Origin: Clostridia bacterium
GTDB taxonomy: Bacteria; Bacillota; Clostridia; Oscillospirales; Acutalibacteraceae
Direction of reading: 5' to 3'
Length of the DNA stretch: 6,524 bases
NCBI GenBank assembly: GCA_017454565.1
Contig: JAFTCS010000003.1
Coordinates: 1 to 6,524 of the forward strand
The translations under genes were made by a program, and so were the position numbers. Numbering within the stretch: position 1 is the first letter of the stretch; each line of letters begins with the position of its first letter. Below, piece after piece: positions 1 to 5,332 of this stretch. Below the pieces are notes generated by a model, which was given only the letters and a program-made list of their open reading frames with translations, made no database searches and was not told the origin of the DNA.

Positions 1-374
1 ACAAGCGTAACGCCGGGCTCGTTTGTAACAAGCGCGTCAACACTGGGCATATCGTGCTCACGATAGATTCCGATGCCGCAGTCAGCTTTGGTAACGCAGC
101 GCACATTTATGTTGTGATCCTGATTGGAGCTTACAAGCGTATTGTAGTCGAATCCGGCAGCACTGCAAAAGATTTTATAATTCTCGGTAACATTTTCCGC
201 CAGATCACCGCGCTTGAAGTTGAGATTCATAGACTTGTATTCTCCAACGCTCACCCCGCCTAAACGGGTAGAAAAGGCGTGATTGACAAAATCAAGCTCG
301 GAAATGGAAGGAAAGGTGAGAAACCCGACTCCGTCAACGAAATTAAGGTCAGTGTTCTTACTTTTGAAAACCAT
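1..374 (-). CDS. pgeF: PgeF/YfiH-family (LACC1-type) multicopper-oxidase-like protein, 5' part only
   Basis: This is the N-terminal 124 codons of a YfiH/YlmD-family protein; the rest lies beyond the left edge. Seen: residues 32-40 read HAFSTRLGG, followed by GEYKSMNLNF, a GD...V.ENY segment, Q85-D-H87 and DALVTNEPGV near 113-122, the usual order in this family. His87 corresponds to the first metal-ligand histidine of the family's His-Cys-His triad; the Cys and second His fall outside the window. Known of the family: E. coli YfiH/PgeF prevents mis-incorporation of L-Ser into peptidoglycan precursors, and related enzymes (FAMIN/LACC1) act on purine nucleosides. The protein is probably cytoplasmic. 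The ATG at 372-374 has a GAGG ribosome site at 382-385, 7 nt upstream. The gene is divergent from the 72-aa gene at 468, and I see no convincing promoter of its own in the 93-nt gap. Confidence 0.88.
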   Translation of the reverse strand, partial: MVFKSKNTDLNFVDGVGFLTFPSISELDFVNHAFSTRLGGVSVGEYKSMNLNFKRGDLAENVTENYKIFCSAAGFDYNTLVSSNQDHNINVRCVTKADCGIGIYREHDMPSVDALVTNEPGVTL

Positions 375-399
375 ATTGAAACCTCGTGAATATTAGGTA

Positions 400-428
400 T
401 TTACATATTGCTCTATTAAATGTATAAT
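400..428 (+). promoter_or_regulatory. Sigma-A promoter of the 72-aa protein gene
   Basis: TTTACA at 400-405 (5 of 6 matches to the -35 consensus), a 17-nt spacer and a perfect TATAAT at 423-428. Transcription would start near 435, about 33 nt before the ATG at 468. The promoter lies in the divergent gap with pgeF. Confidence 0.75.
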
Positions 429-467
429 ATGTATTGTTGAAGAAAAATATCATAATGGGGTGAAAAA

Positions 468-686
468 ATGCTTTTGTCAAAGAAAAAGCTGTTCGGGAAC
501 AATATTCCGCCAAAATGCGAGTATTGCAGGTTCTCCGAGAAAAACAACAGCGGCAATCCCGTGTGCCGGTATGGCTATGGAATAGCAGGCGACACTTGTA
601 AGAGATACGTTTATGATCCGCTAAAGCGTGAGCCGCAATCCATGCCGACACTTCCGAGATTTACCGCCGATGATTTCAAGCTCTGA
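468..686 (+). CDS. Small four-cysteine protein, function unknown
   Basis: This is a 72-aa protein that I cannot assign to a named function. It has C17-E-Y-C20, then C33 and C44, a pattern that could bind one zinc ion or iron (inference). The second half is basic and proline-rich (YDPLKREPQ, then LPRF), and the protein ends in an acidic-aromatic tail, DDFKL. I recall small clostridial hypothetical proteins with this CxxC plus 'YDPLKR..P' layout, but cannot check here. There is no signal peptide or membrane segment. It is very likely a real gene: the ATG has a GGGGTG ribosome site at 457-462, a near-consensus promoter lies at 400-428, and a strong terminator begins at its stop codon. It is therefore a monocistronic unit, transcribed away from pgeF and towards mscL. 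The longest minus-strand frame across it (358-651) is a shadow. Confidence 0.8.
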   Translation: MLLSKKKLFGNNIPPKCEYCRFSEKNNSGNPVCRYGYGIAGDTCKRYVYDPLKREPQSMPTLPRFTADDFKL

Positions 687-712
687 GGGATGCCCTCAGG
701 GCTTATTCTTTT
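678..712 (+). terminator. Intrinsic terminator overlapping the stop codon of the 72-aa gene
   Basis: A 12-bp stem pairs 678-689 with 693-704 around the loop ATG (690-692). All pairs are Watson-Crick except one T-G wobble (682/700). A T-rich stretch follows to 712. The stem includes the TGA stop (684-686). It also stands between the convergent 72-aa gene and mscL (stop at 728), so it may limit minus-strand read-through, although the minus-strand side lacks a U-tract. Confidence 0.85.
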
Positions 713-727
713 CTCAGCACGAGAAAA

Positions 728-1201
728 TTACTCCTTGAGCGCTTCTTCTGCTGCTTCGAGCATAGAAGTACAGTTCGGGCAGCGAGTAGCCTCGATATCG
801 ATCTCTGACTTACAGAAGGGACACTTCTTGGTTGTGGGAGCTGCTTCTTCTGCAGGCTTCCTGCCGACAGTCATAAGCTTGTTGATGCCCTTGACAAACA
901 GGAAGATGATCAGAGCAAGGATAAGGAAACTGATGATGGCGCCGATGAAGTTGCCAAAGTTGATAGGACCAACGTTCAAAGATTCCAGAGCCTTGGAGAA
1001 GTCGATCTGTTTTGTTTCAGGATTGACCAGATCCATGCCTGATGCTGTAGCAACTATCCATGCCACGCCGGGCATAATGACGTCGTTACAGAGTGAGGTT
1101 ACGATGCTGTTGAAAGCGCCGCCGATGATAACACCGACTGCAAGATCAAGCACGTTGCCTCTCATGACGAATTCTTTGAACTCTTTCATTAGCTTTCCCA
1201 T
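728..1201 (-). CDS. mscL: Large-conductance mechanosensitive channel MscL with C-terminal zinc ribbon
   Basis: This 157-aa inner-membrane channel opens under membrane tension and releases solutes on hypo-osmotic shock; family members work as homo-pentamers. Seen: an amphipathic N-terminus (MGKLMKEFKEFVMRGN), then the hallmark pore helix with LDLAVGVIIGGAF (about residues 17-41) and DVIMPG. A periplasmic loop contains a DFS motif, and TM2 spans about 80-105. A charged linker follows, then a zinc ribbon with C127-P-F-C130 and C141-P-N-C144 and an acidic helical tail. E. coli MscL is about 136 aa, so the ribbon is an added domain. Start choice: a GTG codon at 1211-1213 would extend the protein by 4 aa, but it sits inside the only ribosome site (AAGGTG at 1211-1216), so I use the ATG at 1199-1201. 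It has its own promoter at 1237-1284. Confidence 0.95.
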   Translation of the reverse strand: MGKLMKEFKEFVMRGNVLDLAVGVIIGGAFNSIVTSLCNDVIMPGVAWIVATASGMDLVNPETKQIDFSKALESLNVGPINFGNFIGAIISFLILALIIFLFVKGINKLMTVGRKPAEEAAPTTKKCPFCKSEIDIEATRCPNCTSMLEAAEEALKE

Positions 1202-1236
1202 AGTTTTTTTCACCTTTCAAAAAAAATTATATAGTA

Positions 1237-1284
1237 ATTATAGCACATCACTTTATTGTAGTAAAGTCTTTTTCAAAAAAAATT
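1237..1284 (-). promoter_or_regulatory. mscL promoter with extended -10 and UP-like element
   Basis: On the minus strand there is a TATAAT (1237-1242) preceded by TGC (1243-1245), which makes an extended -10. A 17-nt spacer separates it from TTTACT (1260-1265; 4 of 6 matches). Immediately upstream, 1266-1284 is an A/T block, with a run of Ts, then GA, then a run of As, resembling the consensus UP element that contacts the RNA polymerase alpha subunit. A 6-bp inverted repeat (1250-1255 and 1262-1267) overlaps the -35 box. Transcription would start near 1230. Confidence 0.65.
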
Positions 1285-1324
1285 GTGGAAATTTAGCATT
1301 TTTTAGTAAAACTATTGTATAGCT

Positions 1325-1810
1325 TCAATAGCCCATAATACCCTCAACGGATTCATCGTTTATTATCCAGTCGCTTACGAAGATATCCGTGTGTTCAGTC
1401 TTGCTGTTGCGGATTATTATTTTCTCGATACCGGCATTGATTATCATTCTTTTGCACAGCGAACAGGCGGAGGCATTCTTTACATACTCTCCTGTTTTGG
1501 CGTCCTTGCCAACCAGGAACATTACCGAACCGATCATATCCTCTCTGGCGGCGTTGATAATTGCGTTCTGTTCAGCGTGAACGCTTCTGCAAAGCTCGTA
1601 GCGTTCACCTCTCGGCACCTTTAGGTTTTCGCGAACGCAAAAGCCCATATCAATACAGTTTTTTCTTCCGCGGGGTGCACCCACATATCCGGTGGATATT
1701 ATTGCATCGTTTTTCACAATTATTGCGCCGTAATTCCTGCGCAGACAGGTTCCGCGCTCCAGAACTGTCTCGGCAATGTCTAAGTAATAATTGATTTTGT
1801 CGGTACGCAT
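1325..1810 (-). CDS. Deoxycytidylate (dCMP) deaminase family protein
   Basis: This 161-aa zinc hydrolase is expected to deaminate dCMP to dUMP and so feed dTMP synthesis in the cytoplasm. Seen: H78-A-E80 and C116-S-L-C119 give the cytidine-deaminase zinc site (His plus two Cys as ligands, Glu80 as the proton shuttle). Upstream are the family motifs TCLRRNYGAIIVKN (21-34) and GYVGAPRG (41-48). Cys22 and Cys52 are at positions usually conserved in dCMP deaminases. The Bacillus subtilis relative is comEB. Start choice: the frame can be opened 7 codons earlier at a TTG (1831), but no ribosome site precedes it. The ATG at 1808-1810 has GGATGTGA at 1816-1823, 5 nt away, so I use it. Promoter at 1844-1872. 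No clear terminator follows; the 123-nt gap to mscL holds mainly the mscL promoter. A ComE competence operon context is absent. Confidence 0.88.
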   Translation of the reverse strand: MRTDKINYYLDIAETVLERGTCLRRNYGAIIVKNDAIISTGYVGAPRGRKNCIDMGFCVRENLKVPRGERYELCRSVHAEQNAIINAAREDMIGSVMFLVGKDAKTGEYVKNASACSLCKRMIINAGIEKIIIRNSKTEHTDIFVSDWIINDESVEGIMGY

Positions 1811-1843
1811 AGTAATCACATCCGTTTTCAAATTTCAACAATT

Positions 1844-1872
1844 ATTATAAACTATTTGTTATGTTTTTGCAA
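1844..1872 (-). promoter_or_regulatory. Promoter of the dCMP deaminase gene
   Basis: On the minus strand, TTGCAA (1867-1872; 4 of 6 -35 matches), a 17-nt spacer and a perfect TATAAT (1844-1849). The start would fall near 1837, about 27 nt upstream of the ATG at 1808-1810. Confidence 0.65.
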
Positions 1873-1930
1873 TGGTTTGCCGCGATTTATACTATAGCAA
1901 TCCAAAATAATAATAGCAAAACTGCGTAGG

Positions 1931-2047
1931 GTGGAGTTGTCCGGTGAAGACCGAGGTACCGCAGAAACATCAACCGATTCAATAGACGAGACCGGCAATC
2001 CGGCATTTAATGCACTTATTAAGTTGGATCGCTATAATATTCAATAA
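1931..2047 (+). pseudogene. Short plus-strand reading frame, possible relic of a larger gene's 3' end
   Basis: A 38-codon frame runs from a GTG at 1931 to the TAA at 2045-2047. The product starts VELSGEDRGTAETS and ends NPAFNALIKLDRYNIQ. It reads like protein rather than random sequence, but has no ATG, no convincing ribosome site and no promoter. The frame continues upstream without a start until a TAG at about 1893. The base composition is richer in GC than the flanking A/T-rich spacer. The acidic, Thr/Ser-rich tail with 'ETGNPAF' reminds me of the variable C-terminal tails that follow the zinc ribbon of IS200/IS605-type TnpB proteins. That is recollection, not evidence. It could equally be a leftover of another gene or non-coding. 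Apart from this frame and the nested hairpin at 1922-1964, I see nothing else in 1873-2045. Confidence 0.25.
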
Positions 2048-2084
2048 AAAGTAAAAAACTCCCTTAGCTTCATGCCAAGGGAGT
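2046..2084 (-). terminator. Intrinsic terminator of ligA
   Basis: On the minus strand an 11-bp stem (2074-2084 with 2058-2068; one G-U pair) closes a 5-nt loop (2069-2073). It is followed by a T-rich tail covering 2046-2057. It begins 6 nt after the ligA stop codon (2090-2092). Confidence 0.92.
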
Positions 2085-2089
2085 GAGTG

Positions 2090-4090
2090 TTATTGATTCT
2101 GACCGCGCATCTGTTCGAACTGCGCTTCGTCTATAATAGTTACGCCAAGACTCTGAGCTTTTGTCAGTTTGCTGCCGGCTTCTTCGCCTGCAAGCACAAA
2201 ATCTGTTTTTTTCGATACACTTGACGACACTTTGCCGCCCAAAGATTCAATTATAGCGGCAGCCTCGGTGCGTTTATAGTTTGGAAGTGTACCGGTTATT
2301 ACAAATGTCTTGCCGTAAAACGGATTGTCCTCCGATACCTCTGCTTTCTCGGTGAGATTTTTTGTGTTTATGCCGAGCGCTTTTATCTCATCTACAAGCT
2401 TTTTAGACTCATCCAGTGCGAAGTAGGATGCAGTGCTTTTCGCCATTATCTCACCGAAGCCCTCTATTGAAGAAATGTCTTCCTCAGTTGCTTCGGATAT
2501 CGCCTCAAGCGTCCCGAATTTATCCGCAAGCAGCTTTGCGGCTTTCTGTCCTATGTGCCTGATACCCAAAGCGAAAACTATCCTGTACAGGTCGTTGTTT
2601 TTTGATTTTTCGATCGCTTTGATAAGGTTGTCCGAGCTTTTATCCTTCTTCTTTTCAAGAGTCATAATATCCTCTTTGGTGAGGCGGTAGAGGTCGAGGG
2701 GAGAACTGATAAGCTCCTTTTCGACAAGGGAGTGCAGCACTTTTTCACCCAGGCCCTCAATGTCCATAGCGTCGCGGGAAACAAAATGTATCATGTGGCG
2801 CATAAGCTGAGCCGGGCAATCTGTGTTTGTGCAGCGCAGGGCAGCCTCGCCGTCTTCACATGTGACGGGCGAACCGCATGAGGGACAAATTCTCGGCATG
2901 CGGTATGGCTCTGCACCCTCGGCGTGCTTTGATACGCTTACTACCTCAGGAATGATCTCACCGGCCTTGCGCAGTACAACGGTATCTCCTATGCGGATGT
3001 CCTTTTCGCGGATAAAATCCTCGTTGTGCAGGGTAGCACGGCTGACAGTAGTACCTGCAAGCGTGATCGGTGCAAATATCGCAGTGGGCGTCAGTACGCC
3101 TGTTCTGCCGACATTTATTTCTACGTCAAGCAGCACTGTTTCCTTTTCCTCCGGAGGATACTTGTAGGCTTCCGCCCATTTCGGGAATTTTGAGGTGCTT
3201 CCAAGTGACGACCTTTGTTCAAAGCTGTCTACCTTTATAACTGCACCGTCTATCTGAAAAGGAAGCTCCCCGCGCTTATTGCCGATGTCCTCGATCTTTT
3301 CAAGCACTTCATCGGCGCTCTTGCAGAGGTAATAGAAAGGGAGAACAGTAAATCCAAGCTCTTTAAGATATTCCAGTGAACGGACATGACTGTCAAGCTC
3401 CTCGCCTTCGATCTGCTGTACGTTGAACACAAAAATATCCAGTGTCCTTTCCTTCGTAATACGCGAATCCTTCTGTCTTAAAGAGCCTGCCGCAGCGTTT
3501 CTGGGGTTTTTGAAAGGCTTTTCATCCCTTTCCTCCTGAGCTGCCGTCAGCTTTTCAAAGCTCTCTATGGACATATAGACCTCTCCGCGCACTTCAAGAT
3601 ATGGAACAGGCTTTTTCAGCTTCATGGGAAGTGTGCGGATAGTGCGCAGATTTTCGGTTATATCCTCGCCGACACGTCCGTCACCTCTTGTTGAACCTCT
3701 TACGAAAACGCCGTTGCGGTATTCGGCAGAAACCGAAAGTCCGTCTATCTTTGGCTCTACCACATATTCGGGGGAGCCGGCACCTTCGCGCACTCTCCTG
3801 TCAAAATCCCGTATTTCATCATGGGAAAATGAATCATGCAGGCTCTCCATAGGCACAACGTGCTCAACAGGCGAGAATTTCTCCGCTGCTTCACCGCCGA
3901 CTCTCATTGTGGGCGTATCAGGCGTTTTAAACTGCGGATAGCTTTCCTCGATCTGTTCAAGCTCCCTGAGCAGCATGTCATATTCGTAATCGCTTATCTC
4001 CGGCGAGTCCTCGTTGTAGTACCTCATGTTATGGTAATTTATCTGCTGTCTGAGCTCCTCCGCTCTTGCCTTGATCTCATTGATATCCAT
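2090..4090 (-). CDS. ligA: NAD+-dependent DNA ligase LigA
   Basis: A complete 666-aa ligase that seals nicks with 5'-phosphate and 3'-OH ends in replication and repair, using NAD+ as adenylate donor; it is essential in most bacteria. Domains in order: Ia (1 to about 70, with Y19-H20 and the YYNEDSPEISDYEYD segment that binds NMN); the adenylation domain with nucleophile K114 in K-I-D-G, LEVRGEVYM (165-173), DGAVIKVD (281-288) and KWAEAYKYPP (304-313); an OB fold with GRTGVLTPTA (328-337); a zinc finger with C402, C405, C420 and C425; a helix-hairpin-helix region (about 440-580); and a BRCT domain (about 590-666, FYGKTFVITG). The length is normal and no key residue is missing. The ATG has an AAGGAGG ribosome site at 4097-4103. 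It is not next to pcrA, its common partner; instead a 6S RNA gene lies directly upstream, and no good promoter is visible between them. Confidence 0.98.
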   Translation of the reverse strand: MDINEIKARAEELRQQINYHNMRYYNEDSPEISDYEYDMLLRELEQIEESYPQFKTPDTPTMRVGGEAAEKFSPVEHVVPMESLHDSFSHDEIRDFDRRVREGAGSPEYVVEPKIDGLSVSAEYRNGVFVRGSTRGDGRVGEDITENLRTIRTLPMKLKKPVPYLEVRGEVYMSIESFEKLTAAQEERDEKPFKNPRNAAAGSLRQKDSRITKERTLDIFVFNVQQIEGEELDSHVRSLEYLKELGFTVLPFYYLCKSADEVLEKIEDIGNKRGELPFQIDGAVIKVDSFEQRSSLGSTSKFPKWAEAYKYPPEEKETVLLDVEINVGRTGVLTPTAIFAPITLAGTTVSRATLHNEDFIREKDIRIGDTVVLRKAGEIIPEVVSVSKHAEGAEPYRMPRICPSCGSPVTCEDGEAALRCTNTDCPAQLMRHMIHFVSRDAMDIEGLGEKVLHSLVEKELISSPLDLYRLTKEDIMTLEKKKDKSSDNLIKAIEKSKNNDLYRIVFALGIRHIGQKAAKLLADKFGTLEAISEATEEDISSIEGFGEIMAKSTASYFALDESKKLVDEIKALGINTKNLTEKAEVSEDNPFYGKTFVITGTLPNYKRTEAAAIIESLGGKVSSSVSKKTDFVLAGEEAGSKLTKAQSLGVTIIDEAQFEQMRGQNQ

Positions 4091-4110
4091 ATTGCTCCTC
4101 CTTGCTGCGT

Positions 4111-4139
4111 AATAAAGGACGCCCGAACAGAGCGTCCTT
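4111..4139 (-). terminator. Terminator between the 6S RNA and ligA
   Basis: On the minus strand a 10-bp stem (4130-4139 with 4115-4124; one T-G pair) closes a 5-nt loop and is followed by TTTATTA. It sits 5 nt after the end of the 6S closing stem and 8 nt before the ligA ribosome site. The U-tract is short, so some read-through into ligA is plausible. Confidence 0.75.
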
Positions 4140-4143
4140 ATTA

Positions 4144-4304
4144 GACTTACTCGGAAACTTCCGAAGCACCATCTTTTTTGTCTCTTTTGCGTAGGACTGC
4201 GTGTCTCTTACTTGCAGTACACAAAGTACAACGGCGTTCGAGACACATTGTCCGGTACAAAATATCCTGCGAGATCTGGCACTTCTCCAGTTTCCGAGGA
4301 AGTC
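4144..4304 (-). ncRNA. ssrS: 6S RNA (SsrS), regulator of RNA polymerase
   Basis: 6S RNA binds the housekeeping sigma RNA polymerase holoenzyme by mimicking an open promoter and is a template for short product RNAs. Seen on the minus strand: the 5' end (4289-4304) pairs with the 3' end (4144-4159) in 15 of 16 positions. A symmetrical GGA/GGA internal loop follows, then an 8-bp stem (4278-4285 with 4162-4169 region, two wobbles). A large, weakly paired central region comes next, and a distal 7-bp hairpin stem pairs 4240-4246 with 4201-4207. The 5' strand of the bubble carries GATATTTTGTACC and, a few bases on, CAATGTG then CTC. These align by eye with GATATTTCATACC...GAATGTG..GCTC of E. coli 6S RNA. 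The -10 box at 4312-4317 places the start at about 4304-4305, exactly at the closing stem. At about 161 nt it is shorter than the usual 180-200 nt, unless the 3' terminator is retained. No coding frame fits. Confidence 0.8.
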
Positions 4305-4311
4305 TTTTTTT

Positions 4312-4317
4312 ATTATA
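4312..4317 (-). promoter_or_regulatory. -10 box of the 6S RNA gene
   Basis: A perfect TATAAT on the minus strand, 7-8 nt before the predicted RNA 5' end at 4304-4305. The -35 region is poor: TTTATT at 4334-4339 (16-nt spacer) is the best of several weak candidates. No hairpin terminator separates this promoter from the permease stop at 4380-4382, so read-through from the upstream operon is possible. Confidence 0.6.
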
Positions 4318-4379
4318 CCGTATTGACGGGTAAAATAAAAGTCTGATGTTATTTTTGTTGTGTGAAATATTGTACAGGT

Positions 4380-5312
4380 TTATCCTGCGCCGACTGTCCT
4401 TGCAAAACCAACTATAAGCGGCATGGTGATTACCGAAAGCAGGGTAGACAGGGTCACTAAATTGACCGAAAGCTCGGCATCATTGTCGAACTTTGCGGCA
4501 AACATGGTGGTGGCTGCTGCCACAGGTGCCGATGCGGCGATCACGCAGGTTATCAGAACGGTATCTCTTATCCCGCAGAGCATCATGCCGCCGAAAGCCA
4601 GCAGCGGAACAGCGACCAGCTTGAACAGAACGCATATAAAGCCTTTTCCGTCCTTGAATGCGTCCCTTATCCTTGATTTTGAGAGGTAATAGCCGACTAT
4701 CATCATCGGCAGCGGCGTGTTTAGATTTGCAAGGAAACCAACCGGCTTTGAAATGATCTCCGGGATAGGCAGTGATGTCAGGAAAATGATGAAACCGATC
4801 ACCATGCCAATGATACAGGGATTGAACAGAATCTTCTTTACCGAAAGAGATTTTTTATCTCCGCTTGACAGCCACACGCCGAAGGTCCACATGAATATGT
4901 TGAACACAACGATATAAACGGCTCCGAAAAATACTCCGTCAGAGCCTAAAATAGCCTGCTGCATTGGCAGCGACATATAACCGCAGTTTGAAAAAATAAG
5001 CGCACAGCGGTAGACCCTGTTTTTCTCCGGTATTTTGTCGTGGAACACCAGCATGGCGATCACGATCGAGACAGCATGTATGCACAGCGCAGCAGCCGCC
5101 GCAGTCAGCAGACCGCCAAGCATTGCGGGGTCAAAGGGCCGTATGAAATTCTCGATGATAACGCATGGACACACGATGTACAGAACGATATCCGTAATTG
5201 ACTTTGCGGTTTTGTCATTGAGCATTTTTGTCTTGCCGCAGAGAAAGCCCACGGCAATGAGAATGAACAGTTCAAGCACCTGAGTGCCGACGGTAATAAA
5301 ATTTTCAAGCAT
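4380..5312 (-). CDS. AEC (auxin efflux carrier) family transporter
   Basis: A 310-aa integral membrane permease. Seen: about ten hydrophobic segments (roughly residues 9-26, 41-57, 67-90, 103-120, 128-148, 165-180, 188-210, 225-247, 252-273 and 283-304) arranged as two halves around a polar loop near 150-160. Family motifs include GFLCGK near the N-terminus, a proline in the second segment (CPC at 48-50), FSNCGYMSLP (107-116) and ASAPVAAATTMFA (260-272) with a following DNDAELS. Bacterial AEC members export or exchange small organic acids and related metabolites; the substrate cannot be read from the sequence. The ATG has GAAAGGG at 5320-5326, 7 nt upstream. The gap to the nspC stop is 20 nt, so the two are probably one operon, which hints at a polyamine-pathway metabolite as substrate (inference). 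No hairpin terminator is seen in 4318-4379. Confidence 0.92.
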   Translation of the reverse strand: MLENFITVGTQVLELFILIAVGFLCGKTKMLNDKTAKSITDIVLYIVCPCVIIENFIRPFDPAMLGGLLTAAAAALCIHAVSIVIAMLVFHDKIPEKNRVYRCALIFSNCGYMSLPMQQAILGSDGVFFGAVYIVVFNIFMWTFGVWLSSGDKKSLSVKKILFNPCIIGMVIGFIIFLTSLPIPEIISKPVGFLANLNTPLPMMIVGYYLSKSRIRDAFKDGKGFICVLFKLVAVPLLAFGGMMLCGIRDTVLITCVIAASAPVAAATTMFAAKFDNDAELSVNLVTLSTLLSVITMPLIVGFARTVGAG

Positions 5313-5332
5313 AAAACGACCCTTTCATTATA

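Noticed and set aside
358..651. A 97-codon minus-strand frame over the 72-aa gene
   Set aside because: It overlaps the better-supported plus-strand gene and the pgeF start, has no ribosome site, and its Cys/Arg/His-rich composition is typical of an antisense shadow.
690..1322. A 210-codon plus-strand open frame
   Set aside because: It is fully antisense to mscL, which has unmistakable family motifs. Its ATG lies in the loop of the terminator at 678-704, with no usable ribosome site, and the translation resembles no protein.
2033..2038. TATAAT on the plus strand near the end of the relic frame
   Set aside because: The bases 17 nt upstream (2010-2015) do not resemble a -35 box, and it would fire straight into the back of the ligA terminator.
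3836..4144. A 102-codon plus-strand frame running through the ligA start and into the 6S terminator
   Set aside because: It is antisense to the conserved LigA N-terminus and crosses the terminator hairpin; no start signals are present.
4144..4311. Plus-strand non-coding RNA ending in the T-run 4305-4311
   Set aside because: The closing stem followed by seven Ts looks like a plus-strand terminator, but no plus-strand promoter is evident. On the minus strand the same bases are the spacer after a perfect TATAAT, and the 6S-like GATATTT motif reads only on the minus strand.
4323..4351. TTGACG on the plus strand as a promoter towards the permease gene
   Set aside because: At 17-nt spacing the -10 position (4346-4351) is a poor match, and it would only make an antisense transcript.
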